64,000 nt of DNA from Clostridiales bacterium (GTDB lineage: Bacteria > Bacillota > Clostridia > Christensenellales > Borkfalkiaceae). The notes below the pieces were generated by a model. The model did not search any database, was not told where the DNA came from, and was given only the letters and a program-made list of their open reading frames with translations. The translations under genes and the position numbers were made by a program. Below are positions 8,526 to 16,299 of this stretch, piece after piece. The stretch lies in contig SVII01000008.1 in assembly GCA_015069605.1 (NCBI GenBank), positions 1 through 64,000 of the forward strand, written 5' to 3'. The stretch's first letter is position 1, and each line of letters begins with the position of its first letter.

Positions 8526-8552
8526 AAAAAACGCATCTTTGATGCGTTTTTT
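8526..8552. terminator. Terminator overlapping the XRE gene stop
   Basis: Perfect 12-bp stem (8526-8537 with 8541-8552) around a TTT loop, A-run and T-run on either side, touching the last base of the XRE stop codon. Confidence 0.85.
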
Positions 8553-8785
8553 CAATCGGTAACGAGTGCAAATAGCGGATCGGAAAAAAACTCCCCTAAT
8601 CCCATTTGCATAGTATCCAACATCTCGTACAACGTCGTAATTTCTATCCCCTTTCTTGTTCCGTTTAACACTTGGGAAATCGTCGATTTGGCAATCCCCC
8701 CTTCTTTATGCAGTTTATACGCCGTAAACCCCTTTTCATGCATAACGTCCTTCAATCGCTTCGTAATCGCTTCCGTCAGCGTCAT
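8552..8785 (-). CDS. XRE-family helix-turn-helix repressor
   Basis: A 77-residue single-domain regulator. The helix-turn-helix is clear: KGFTAYKLHKEGG, then IAKSTISQVLNGTRKGIEITTLYEMLDTM as recognition and supporting helices, typical of Cro/C1-type repressors. Only a short tail follows, so there is no obvious ligand or metal domain. GGAGGAG precedes the ATG. Two identical-half palindromes lie in the 247 bp between it and the divergent flotillin gene, one directly beside its own ribosome-binding site, which points to autorepression and possible control of the flotillin. Confidence 0.88.
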   Translation of the reverse strand: MTLTEAITKRLKDVMHEKGFTAYKLHKEGGIAKSTISQVLNGTRKGIEITTLYEMLDTMQMGLGEFFSDPLFALVTD

Positions 8786-8800
8786 CTCACTCCTCCTTTT

Positions 8801-8818
8801 AGTTCTCCAAAGAGAACT
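8801..8818. promoter_or_regulatory. Palindromic operator O1
   Basis: AGTTCTC-CAAA-GAGAACT, perfect 7-bp half-sites. It lies just upstream of the XRE ribosome-binding site, within its likely transcription start region, and has the same arms as O2 54 bp away. Confidence 0.75.
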
Positions 8819-8854
8819 CTACGCTAAAATTATATACTTTTTAAAAAATTTTAT

Positions 8855-8872
8855 AGTTCTCTATTGAGAACT
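8855..8872. promoter_or_regulatory. Palindromic operator O2
   Basis: AGTTCTC-TATT-GAGAACT, same half-sites as O1. It ends 2 bp before the -35 of the first flotillin promoter, so a bound repressor could touch both divergent units. Confidence 0.75.
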
Positions 8873-8874
8873 GC

Positions 8875-8903
8875 TTGCGTTTTGCGATTTTTTTTGTTAT
8901 AAT
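8875..8903 (+). promoter_or_regulatory. Promoter P1 of the flotillin gene
   Basis: TTGCGT (8875-8880), 17-bp spacer, TATAAT (8898-8903). It directly follows operator O2. Confidence 0.7.
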
Positions 8904-8929
8904 ATAGTTAGAAAATATATTTTTCCCTA

Positions 8930-8959
8930 TTGACATAGCGTAGGAAGATATATTATAAT
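8930..8959 (+). promoter_or_regulatory. Promoter P2 of the flotillin gene
   Basis: TTGACA (8930-8935), 18-bp spacer, TATAAT (8954-8959): near-consensus SigA promoter downstream of P1. Confidence 0.8.
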
Positions 8960-8969
8960 ATATATAGAA

Positions 8970-9005
8970 ACACGCGCACGCGCAATACACGCGCGTATAC
9001 GTGTT
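8970..9005. repeat. Alternating purine-pyrimidine tract in the flotillin leader
   Basis: About 36 bp of CA/CG/TA steps broken once, rich in CGCG, with partial dyad symmetry (ACACG near the left, CGTGT near the right). It lies between promoter P2 and the flotillin start; it could form a leader hairpin or a Z-DNA-prone segment. Confidence 0.5.
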
Positions 9006-9032
9006 GATAAAAGTGAAAGGAGAATATAAACA

Positions 9033-10466
9033 ATGCCTGATTTGATGACTGTACTTCTTATTATTGTTGCAGCCCTTATTTTGTTCTTTTTCTTGGGCTA
9101 TTTAAAAGCGCCGCCCGATACGGCATACATTATCACGGGGCTTGGAAAAAGACGTATCTTGATCGGTAAAGCTGGTTGGAGAATGCCCTTTATTACGCGA
9201 GTGGATAAACTTTCTTTAAGCGTTATGCAAGTGGACGTTAAAACTAGCGAAGCTGTTCCCACGAACGAATTTATCAACGTAACGGTGGACGGTGTTGCCA
9301 ACATTAAAATTTCTTCCGACCCCGAACTTTTAAAACGTGCAGCGGAAGCATTGCTTGGTAAAACCCGTCAAGAAATGGTAACTCTCGTTACGCAAGTGTT
9401 AGAAGGTAATATGCGTGAAATCGTCGGTTCGGTCGGTTTGAAAGAAATGGTACAAGACCGTCAAGGCGTAGCTAAGAAAATCACCGAAAACGTTGTTCCC
9501 GATATGGAAAAGTTGGGTATCGAAGTGGTAAACTTTAATATACAAAACTTTAAAGACGCGGCAGGAACGATTGAAAACATGGGTATCGACAACGTCGAAC
9601 AAATCCGTAAAAACGCGCAAATCGCGAAAGCCAACGCGCAAAGAGATATTTCCATTGCAACTTCCAAAGCGCAAGAAGAAGCCAACGCCGTCAGCGTGGA
9701 ATCGGAAAAGAAGATTGCCGAACAAAACGCCGATCTTGCTGTACAGCAAGCGGAAATGAAAGTCCGCGCGGATACGAAAAAAGCAGACGCAGACGCGGCG
9801 TATTCCATTCAGCAGGAAAATCAGCGTAGAATCGTAGAAATTGCAAAAACCAACGCCGACATCGCTCGCCGTGAAAAGGAAGCGGAACTCGCGGAAAAGG
9901 AAATCGCGATTAAAGAACGCCGTTTGGAAGCCGACGTCAAAAAACAAGCGGACGCGGAAAAATACCAAATGGAAAAAGAAGCGGAAGCCGAACTTATCAA
10001 ACGCCAAAAGGAAGCGGACGCACGCGAATACGAAGCGAAAAAAGCCGCAGAAGCGAAGAAAGCCGAGGCGGAAGCTCTGCGTTATTCTATGGAACAAGAA
10101 GCGGAAGGTATCCGCGCCAAAGGTCTTGCCGAAGCAGAAGCCATCGAAAAGAAAGCTGAAGCGCAAAAGAAAATGGGCGAAGCTTCTATTTTGGAAATGT
10201 ACCTTGCAGCTCTGCCCGAAGTGGTGAAAAACGCCGCTACGCCTCTTGCGAAAACGGATAAGATCGTTATGTATGGCGAAGGCAACTCCACGAAACTCGT
10301 TCGCGACGTTATGACGAGTGCCGATCAAGTGATCGAAGGCGTGAAAAGCTCGACGGGAATCGACATCAAATCCGTTTTGGCCGGCATTGCAGGCGGAAAA
10401 ATCGCCGCAGCAAGCGTTCAAAGCGAAGTTGCACCCGCTGACGCAACCCAAAAACAAGAAGAATAA
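9033..10466 (+). CDS. floT: Flotillin-like SPFH-domain protein
   Basis: Flotillins are membrane scaffold proteins that organise functional microdomains. The 477-residue protein has one N-terminal membrane segment (about 5-24), an SPFH/band-7 domain (about 28-190, with PPDTAYIITGLGKRR and VVNFNIQNFKD), then a long Ala/Glu/Lys-rich coiled coil (about 200-390) and a C-terminal oligomerisation region (about 395-470). Length and layout match FloT (YuaG) better than the shorter FloA. AAAGGAG precedes the ATG. No NfeD gene, the usual partner, is adjacent. Tandem promoters and the XRE operators indicate regulated expression. Confidence 0.88.
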   Translation: MPDLMTVLLIIVAALILFFFLGYLKAPPDTAYIITGLGKRRILIGKAGWRMPFITRVDKLSLSVMQVDVKTSEAVPTNEFINVTVDGVANIKISSDPELLKRAAEALLGKTRQEMVTLVTQVLEGNMREIVGSVGLKEMVQDRQGVAKKITENVVPDMEKLGIEVVNFNIQNFKDAAGTIENMGIDNVEQIRKNAQIAKANAQRDISIATSKAQEEANAVSVESEKKIAEQNADLAVQQAEMKVRADTKKADADAAYSIQQENQRRIVEIAKTNADIARREKEAELAEKEIAIKERRLEADVKKQADAEKYQMEKEAEAELIKRQKEADAREYEAKKAAEAKKAEAEALRYSMEQEAEGIRAKGLAEAEAIEKKAEAQKKMGEASILEMYLAALPEVVKNAATPLAKTDKIVMYGEGNSTKLVRDVMTSADQVIEGVKSSTGIDIKSVLAGIAGGKIAAASVQSEVAPADATQKQEE

Positions 10467-10483
10467 TCTTCTTTAACACGTAA

Positions 10484-10515
10484 AAAACGGCTTACCTACA
10501 CGGGTAAGTCGTTTT
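10484..10515. terminator. Terminator after the flotillin gene
   Basis: AAAACG-G-CTTACC pairs with GGTAAG-T-CGTTTT around a short loop, followed by a T-rich stretch. Confidence 0.8.
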
Positions 10516-10604
10516 ATTTCCCCTATTTTTTGTCTATTTCCCCCACTTTTGATAAAATTTTTTAAATTTTTTTTAATTTTTTTCAAAAAACCCCTTCAAA
10601 ACAC

Positions 10605-10633
10605 TTTACAACTTTATCGAAATAAAGTATAAT
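10605..10633 (+). promoter_or_regulatory. Promoter of the amino-acid ABC operon
   Basis: TTTACA (10605-10610), 17-bp spacer, TATAAT (10628-10633). Confidence 0.75.
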
Positions 10634-10638
10634 GTCAT

Positions 10639-10658
10639 TACTTCAGTTGAGTGAAGTA
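10639..10658. promoter_or_regulatory. Inverted repeat just after the operon start
   Basis: TACTTCA-GTTGAG-TGAAGTA, 7-bp arms, positioned from about +1 downstream of the promoter. It is a candidate operator, possibly for the TrpR-like protein encoded at the end of this operon, or a 5' mRNA hairpin. Confidence 0.5.
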
Positions 10659-10698
10659 CAAATAAAATAGTTGAAAAATTTTTAGGAGAAATAAAATT

Positions 10699-11511
10699 AT
10701 GAAAAAAGTAGCAAAAGTTTTAGCAATGACGTTGGCAGCAGTATCGGTTATGGGTTTCGCAGCTTGTAATCAAAACAACGATGGTGGAGAAAAGAAAACG
10801 ATTACGGTTGGTTATACCGATTACGCGCCTATGAACTACGAAGATGAAAGCGGCAAGTTGGTAGGTTTTGACACCGAACTTGCGCAGCAGATTTTCACCG
10901 ATCTTGGCTATGAAGTTCGTTTTAAACTTATCGAATGGACGAATAAATATTCCGAAGTAAACTCTGGCACAATCGATTGTATTTGGAACGGCTTCACGTC
11001 CAACTGCGCAGATGATGACGATGGTATTCAAAGAGCAGACAAAGTAGATTTCACCTACAATTATATGACGAACGCGCAATGCGTCTTGCGTTTGGACACG
11101 GGCGTAGAAGTGACGGATAAAGCACAATTCGCAGGTATGTCCGTAGCGTATGAAGCAAGTTCCGCGGCGGAAGGTTTCGTTGGCGAGCTTACGGGCATCA
11201 ACGCAAAACCTGTTTCGTCGCAAATGGTTGCTTTGCAAGAATTAAAAGCAGGTACGGCACAGTACGCAGTTGTTGACTTATTGCTTGCAAAAGCGGTTGC
11301 AGGGAAAGGTGATTTTACGAACGTTGTTATCAATGAAGGTGTTGAAATTGCGGCAGAATATTATGCAATCGGCTTCAAGAAAGGCAGCGATTTGACAGCG
11401 AAAGTAAATGAAAAACTCGTTGAATACGCGGCAAACGGCAAATTGGCAGCTTTGGCTGAAAAATATGGTTTGAGCAATCAGCTTATCACCGATTACTCCG
11501 ATCAGAAATAA
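10699..11511 (+). CDS. Polar amino-acid ABC transporter, substrate-binding lipoprotein
   Basis: A 270-residue lipoprotein that catches an amino acid outside the cell and delivers it to the permease. The signal peptide ends in lipobox GFAAC (Cys23); the mature part begins with an Asn/Gly spacer and then the SBP_bac_3 fold (TITVGYTDYAPMNYEDESGKLVGFDTELAQQIF, a Trp/Asn-rich IDCIWNGFT loop, QELKAGTAQYAVVD). The polar-amino-acid type (cystine, glutamine, arginine) is clear; the exact ligand is not. AGGAG precedes the ATG. First gene of a four-gene operon. Confidence 0.92.
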   Translation: MKKVAKVLAMTLAAVSVMGFAACNQNNDGGEKKTITVGYTDYAPMNYEDESGKLVGFDTELAQQIFTDLGYEVRFKLIEWTNKYSEVNSGTIDCIWNGFTSNCADDDDGIQRADKVDFTYNYMTNAQCVLRLDTGVEVTDKAQFAGMSVAYEASSAAEGFVGELTGINAKPVSSQMVALQELKAGTAQYAVVDLLLAKAVAGKGDFTNVVINEGVEIAAEYYAIGFKKGSDLTAKVNEKLVEYAANGKLAALAEKYGLSNQLITDYSDQK

Positions 11512-11562
11512 TCCCTGTGGATTACAAGCAATCATAAAGGAAATTTATAAAGGAATTTTATA

Positions 11563-12261
11563 ATGGAATTTATCACTGTTACGCAAAGCCTTTTCGAAGG
11601 CTTTGCGATTACTTGTTTATTGTTCGTTTTAACGTTAGTCTTGTCATTGCCTTTGGGGCTTTTAATCTCCTTTTGCACCATGAGCAAGATTAAGGCAGTA
11701 AAAGGCGTGTTCAAGGTGTTCGTTTGGGTCATTCGCGGCGTGCCTTTGATGTTGCAACTTTTTATCGTATATTATTTGCCTGGTATGCTCTCCCCTACGG
11801 GAATAAACCCGTTCGGGAAACTGGACAATTACTTATATTTCAACGTGGGGATTGACAACGGCGGCGCGTTGATTGCTACGCTGATTGCATTCACCATCAA
11901 TTATGCGGCATATTTTTCAGAAATTTTCCGCGGCGGTATCGAATCCATTTCCAAGGGTCAGTACGAAGCAGGTCAGGTTTTGGGCATGACGAAAGGTCAA
12001 ATTTTTAGAAAAGTCGTGTTGATGCAAGTTGTCAAACGCATCATGCCCCCGATTAGCAATGAAGTCATTACTCTTGTCAAAGACACAGCGCTTGCCCGCG
12101 TTATCGGCGTAATCGAAATCATCAAAGTGGCGGATATGTTCGCAAGCAAAGCGATTATTTGGCCCTTGTTCTACGCAGGCGCGTTCTATTTAGTTTTCGT
12201 CGGCGTATTGACCGTTCTGTTTAATTTCATTGAAAAGAAATTATCCTATTATAAGGTGTAA
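11563..12261 (+). CDS. Amino-acid ABC transporter permease
   Basis: 232 residues with about five membrane segments of the His/Glu/Gln/Arg/opine permease type. N-terminal FEGFAITCLLFVLTLVLSLPLGLL, then IRGVPLMLQLFIVYY, and the EAA cytoplasmic loop EAGQVLGMTKGQIFRKVVLMQVVKRIMPPI that docks on the ATPase. It lies 51 bp after the binding protein. An insert in the second external region (NPFGKLDNYLYFNVGIDNG) is a little longer than usual. Confidence 0.93.
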   Translation: MEFITVTQSLFEGFAITCLLFVLTLVLSLPLGLLISFCTMSKIKAVKGVFKVFVWVIRGVPLMLQLFIVYYLPGMLSPTGINPFGKLDNYLYFNVGIDNGGALIATLIAFTINYAAYFSEIFRGGIESISKGQYEAGQVLGMTKGQIFRKVVLMQVVKRIMPPISNEVITLVKDTALARVIGVIEIIKVADMFASKAIIWPLFYAGAFYLVFVGVLTVLFNFIEKKLSYYKV

Positions 12262-12262
12262 T

Positions 12263-13063
12263 ATGGCGTTTTTAGAAGTACAAAATCTCTATAAAAATTT
12301 TGGTGAAACGCAAGTTTTAAAAGGCGTTTCCTTTGAAATGAATAAAGGCGAAGTCGTGTCCATTATCGGCTCTTCGGGAAACGGCAAAACCACCCTTTTG
12401 CGTTGTTTGAACTTTTTAGAAACCGCGGACAGTGGTACGATTACCGTGGACGGAAAAACGATTTTTCCTATCAACGCCGACAGCTCGGACAACAGCCAAC
12501 GCTTGACGTTTGGTATGGTGTTTCAAAATTTCAACCTTTTTCCTCAGTACAGCGCTTTAAGAAACGTTACGCTTGCTATGGATCTTCGCGATGAAAACGA
12601 ACTCAAAGCGCAAAAAATCAAAGGCACGGAAAAGAAACGTATTTTAAGAGAACGCCGTGCAAAGAACGAAGAAACCGCGCTTGCGCTTCTTTCTCGCGTC
12701 GGGCTTGCCGATAAAACAAGCAACTACCCCTGCGAGCTTTCGGGCGGTCAGCAACAACGCGTTGCCATCGCGCGCGCCCTTGCTATGTCCCCCGATATTT
12801 TGTGCTTTGACGAACCCACGTCCGCGCTCGACCCCGAACTGACGGGCGAAGTGTTGAAAGTTATCAAAGGCTTGATTGACGAGGACAGAACGATTATTAT
12901 CGTAACGCACGAAATGGGATTTGCGCGCAACGTTTCAGACAAGATTATTTTTATGGCGGACGGTGTTATCGAGGAGATGGGTACGCCTGAACAGGTTTTC
13001 GATTCGCCCACTAGTCCCAAAACACGCGCGTTTTTCGCAAAAGCTGAAGAAAATAAAGATTGA
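12263..13063 (+). CDS. Amino-acid ABC transporter ATP-binding protein
   Basis: The 266-residue nucleotide-binding subunit powers uptake with the preceding permease. Walker A GSSGNGKTTL, Q-loop FQNFNLFPQ, signature LSGGQQQRVAIARAL, Walker B ILCFDEPTSALDPE and the switch His in VTHEMGFARN are all present. A roughly 30-residue Lys/Arg/Glu-rich insertion sits between the Q-loop and the signature (ENELKAQKIKGTEKKRILRE), longer than in typical GlnQ proteins. The ATG begins 1 bp after the permease stop, so translation is coupled. Confidence 0.94.
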   Translation: MAFLEVQNLYKNFGETQVLKGVSFEMNKGEVVSIIGSSGNGKTTLLRCLNFLETADSGTITVDGKTIFPINADSSDNSQRLTFGMVFQNFNLFPQYSALRNVTLAMDLRDENELKAQKIKGTEKKRILRERRAKNEETALALLSRVGLADKTSNYPCELSGGQQQRVAIARALAMSPDILCFDEPTSALDPELTGEVLKVIKGLIDEDRTIIIVTHEMGFARNVSDKIIFMADGVIEEMGTPEQVFDSPTSPKTRAFFAKAEENKD

Positions 13064-13072
13064 GGTGACATC

Positions 13073-13354
13073 ATGGGACAAGATTTTAAACCTATGTTAA
13101 AAGCGTTATACGCAGAGCTTATCAAATTGGAAACAGAAGAAGAGTGCGAACGTTTTCTTTCCGATCTTTGTACTATCAAGGAATTGCAATCGATGGGTCA
13201 ACGTTTAAAAGCAGCGAAAATGCTGTTAGACGGAAAAACGTACAACGAAGTGATTGAAGAAACGGACATCTCTTCCGCGACTCTTGCGCGCGTATCCAAA
13301 TGCGTGCGTTATGGCGACGGCGGATATGCCAGCGTGATTAATAAAAAAAAGTAA
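13073..13354 (+). CDS. YerC/YecD-type TrpR-related DNA-binding protein
   Basis: A 93-residue protein of the Trp-repressor superfamily. The TrpR-like helix-turn-helix is visible: LSDLCTIKELQSMGQRLKAAKMLLDGKTYNEVIEETDISSATLARVSKCVRYGDGGY, shown here only in outline as helix, turn and recognition helix around ETDISSATLARVS. GAGGTGA precedes the ATG and it starts 9 bp after the ATPase, so it is the last operon gene. It may sense the imported amino acid and act on the inverted repeat at 10639; that link is inference. Confidence 0.88.
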   Translation: MGQDFKPMLKALYAELIKLETEEECERFLSDLCTIKELQSMGQRLKAAKMLLDGKTYNEVIEETDISSATLARVSKCVRYGDGGYASVINKKK

Positions 13355-13367
13355 ACATAACCTAAAA

Positions 13368-13398
13368 AAATACGCAACGGTCTTTTCGTTGCGTATTT
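13368..13398. terminator. Bidirectional terminator
   Basis: AAATACGCAACG (13368-13379) pairs perfectly with CGTTGCGTATTT (13387-13398). It separates the ABC operon from the convergent LRR gene. Confidence 0.85.
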
Positions 13399-13403
13399 CT
13401 TAT

Positions 13404-15416
13404 TTACTTTTCCCAAATAATCGGGGTAACGCCGTCTTCCGCGTAATGCCAATAATTTCCGTCGTACGCCGTACCGTCTTCATTTAAAGGCGGTTCATTT
13501 TCACTGTAATAATAGATGGTTGCATAAACTTTTTTATTGCTACCGCTTCCCCCACCCAAAATATCGTCCATGAAACTTTTTACCGTACCAACAAAAGCGT
13601 CTTCCGCTACCAATCCGTCTTTCATCAACTGAGACAACTCCGCCTCAGTTCCTTTATACAATACGTCGGGAACATTAATTTCCCCATAAATAGAACTACC
13701 GAAGACTTCCCCTTCTGATGCTTCAAACGTTTCGGGTACTATCAACTTTTGAATCGACGTGCCTGCCAACACTTTGCTTTGCAATTTCATACCTTCAGGC
13801 AATTCTAAAACCTCAATATTAAGCCCCGTTTGTTTTCCAAATACTTCCAAATACTTCGGCATACGAAATTGTTCTAAATGCAGCCAACCGATTGCTCCGT
13901 CTTCAATCACCGTCACACTGTCGGGTAAAATGAGTTCCGTCAATTTCGCGTATGCAAACGCATATCCTTTTAACGCCGTCAATCCATCGGGAGTATTTAT
14001 TTCCGCAAGACTGCTTTCATAAAAAGCCCTAACCCCTATTTCTTTTATCCCTTGCGGCAACGTCACTTTCAGCAAATTCCCCGCGCTCGCAAACGCGTAA
14101 TCGCCTATCTCCGTCACTTCGCCTGGCACGGTAAATTCCGTTTCAGGTTTCGCCGTGGCGTATTGTACAAACCGTGTACCGTCCTTGCTGTATATATTGC
14201 CGTCTATCGATTTATACGTAGGATTGTCTTCCGCTACCGTAAACGACGTAAAAGAGGCGTCTCCTTGACTCCATAACGCGCCGCCTTGTAAGTCCGTCAC
14301 ACCTTTGGGAATATGTATTGTCGTTAAATTTTTATTATGAGAGAAAGCTGAAATTTCAATTGTTTGCAAGCTATCGGGAAGCGTTATTTGCGTAAAATTG
14401 CAAAAATCAAAAGCATACGTCCCTATCTTCTTCATGCCTTCAGGAATATTGATTTCGCTTAAATTGTCACAACCAGAAAATACATACAACGGCAATTCCG
14501 TCATCTGACTGTCTTCTTCAAAAATTACCTTTTCCAAATTTTGGCAACTCGAAAAAGACGAATCTGATAAAGACATTATATTCTTGGGTAAAAACAATTC
14601 TTTTATCGCACAGAGCGTAAAAGCATTTTCACCGATTGACGTTAATGATGCGGGAAAAGACACTGTTTCCAATCTTTCGACATATCCAAAAGCCTCACGT
14701 CCAATGGTTGTTACACCTTCGGGAATCACAATATTTTTAAAGCTCGATTCATAAAACGTAGTTTCCCCTATTTCCGTTAAATATTTTGGAAACCGTACGG
14801 ACTTGATACCATTTGGTTGGAAATTACCGCTTTTCATCGTTTTCGTCACTTCTTTTCCATCATACGTATCAGGCAAAACCAATCGACCACCTATGGCATT
14901 CGCATTTTCCACGTGCACGATATACGTTTTATCCTCTTGTAAACTGTATGTAAGTCCACTGCTAATCACTTCTATTTTTTCAACAATCGTTGTCGCCGAG
15001 TTCAAATCTTCACCCTTAGCGTCCATCGCTTTCACACTAAATTCTACGCTTGTGCCAAGACTGCAATACGAAGTGAAATCGTAACTGTTTTTCTTCGTTT
15101 TAAACGTTTGTCCATACGCGCTTATTTCATACTTCGCCGCACCGTCCACCTCAGGCCATGTCAGTATGTATTGCGTCCGCTTGTTGGTCGTGTGATTGTA
15201 ACAAAGGTATAACTTGTCGGTCGCAGGTAAAAAGTTTTCCTCTTCCGAATCTGCCGAAGAAGAATCTTCCTTTTCTGAACTTGGAAGAGAACTCTCCGAT
15301 TCTTTATCATACGAAGGACTGGAAGTTTCCTCTTCTTTGTCTTTACATGCAACTACACCCGTTGCAACCATCGCCAATAATCCTATTAAAAGAATTTGCT
15401 TTAACTTCTTGTTCAT
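13404..15416 (-). CDS. BspA-type leucine-rich-repeat surface lipoprotein
   Basis: 670 residues. Signal peptide with lipobox GVVAC (Cys24), an acidic Ser/Glu spacer (about 28-60), a fibronectin-like segment (about 65-150), then about 14 LRR_5 units (about 155-600) with the pattern LxxIxIPxGVTxIGxxAF. The C-terminus (KKVYATIYYYSENEPP to GNYWHY) is a recurrent end module in clostridial LRR proteins. Such proteins are outside the membrane and often bind host or matrix molecules; the ligand is unknown. Transcribed alone, ending at a shared terminator. Confidence 0.9.
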   Translation of the reverse strand: MNKKLKQILLIGLLAMVATGVVACKDKEEETSSPSYDKESESSLPSSEKEDSSSADSEEENFLPATDKLYLCYNHTTNKRTQYILTWPEVDGAAKYEISAYGQTFKTKKNSYDFTSYCSLGTSVEFSVKAMDAKGEDLNSATTIVEKIEVISSGLTYSLQEDKTYIVHVENANAIGGRLVLPDTYDGKEVTKTMKSGNFQPNGIKSVRFPKYLTEIGETTFYESSFKNIVIPEGVTTIGREAFGYVERLETVSFPASLTSIGENAFTLCAIKELFLPKNIMSLSDSSFSSCQNLEKVIFEEDSQMTELPLYVFSGCDNLSEINIPEGMKKIGTYAFDFCNFTQITLPDSLQTIEISAFSHNKNLTTIHIPKGVTDLQGGALWSQGDASFTSFTVAEDNPTYKSIDGNIYSKDGTRFVQYATAKPETEFTVPGEVTEIGDYAFASAGNLLKVTLPQGIKEIGVRAFYESSLAEINTPDGLTALKGYAFAYAKLTELILPDSVTVIEDGAIGWLHLEQFRMPKYLEVFGKQTGLNIEVLELPEGMKLQSKVLAGTSIQKLIVPETFEASEGEVFGSSIYGEINVPDVLYKGTEAELSQLMKDGLVAEDAFVGTVKSFMDDILGGGSGSNKKVYATIYYYSENEPPLNEDGTAYDGNYWHYAEDGVTPIIWEK

Positions 15417-15534
15417 GTTTATACCTCCTAATTTTTCGATTATTATACTACCTTTAATTTACTTTGTCAATACATTTTTAAAAGTTTTTTGTAAAATTTT
15501 GTATTTTTATGCACCTTAAATAACTTTACCATAC

Positions 15535-15572
15535 AAAAAGACAGAGCGTTTTGATTTTTGCTCTGTCTTTTT
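15535..15572. terminator. Terminator between the zinc-ribbon regulator and the LRR gene
   Basis: AAAAAGACAGAGC (15535-15547) pairs with GCTCTGTCTTTTT (15560-15572), perfect 13-bp stem; T-run on both strands. Confidence 0.85.
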
Positions 15573-15576
15573 CTTA

Positions 15577-16191
15577 TTATTCTTTTTCTTTCGTGAGGTG
15601 TCTTGTGCAAAAGGTTTTTTTGCCGCATTTAGGACATCTCAATCTTCTCCAACGAATCCCGTGTACCCCCATTATATACGAACCAAACTTCGGTACAAAA
15701 CGTTCTCCGCACGCCTTACACTCGTACACGCTTGCCTCTAAATCCAAAATACCGCAAACGATCAAACCGCTAATCAGGAAAAAGAATCCGATTGCCAACA
15801 GCACGTAACGCAATGGTTCGGGAATATCCGCTTCTCCCACGACCCACAATAGAGTGATCGTCGGAATCAACGTAATCAACGTAGTCAGCACCGCAACCCA
15901 AATTTTCTTTTTCGTCTTTTTTCTTTCTTCCATCAACGACATAATGTTTTCTTCTGCTTTTTGATGATATTGTGTTTCGCTCAGTCTTTCCCCGGAAAGC
16001 AATTCATTCACGCTGATCCCAAGCAAACGGCAAAGCGGCATCATCAAACTCACTTCCGGTAACCCCTTGCCCGTTTCCCATTTGGACACCGTTTTATCCG
16101 AAACGTTGAGTTTTTCCGCCAACTCGCTTTGCGTCCAGCCCTGCTCTTTGCGCAACGCCTTGATGAATTTCCCGATTGTCAACTGATCCAT
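15577..16191 (-). CDS. Membrane-bound XRE regulator with C-terminal zinc ribbon
   Basis: 204 residues in three parts: an XRE helix-turn-helix (about 5-62, SELAEKLNVSDKTVSKWETGKGLPEVSLMMPLCRLL), two membrane segments (about 98-120 and 128-150), and a C-terminal zinc ribbon with CKACGERF and CPKCGKK pairs. This layout is common in Firmicutes stand-alone regulators, but the signal sensed is unknown. With the HTH before the first membrane segment and the ribbon after the second, both ends should be cytoplasmic. Confidence 0.85.
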   Translation of the reverse strand: MDQLTIGKFIKALRKEQGWTQSELAEKLNVSDKTVSKWETGKGLPEVSLMMPLCRLLGISVNELLSGERLSETQYHQKAEENIMSLMEERKKTKKKIWVAVLTTLITLIPTITLLWVVGEADIPEPLRYVLLAIGFFFLISGLIVCGILDLEASVYECKACGERFVPKFGSYIMGVHGIRWRRLRCPKCGKKTFCTRHLTKEKE

Positions 16192-16299
16192 AAGCAGCCT
16201 CCTTGCTTACATTATATCGGCTTTTTTTGTAAAAAACCACCCACGCTCCGTAGAGTTTTCCGATTTTCCACTCTATATATCGTAGAATTTACCCGTTTA

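Noticed and set aside
9399..10457. 352-codon frame opposite the flotillin gene
   Set aside because: Shadow of the Lys/Glu/Ala coiled coil; Phe/Arg-rich and without a start signal.
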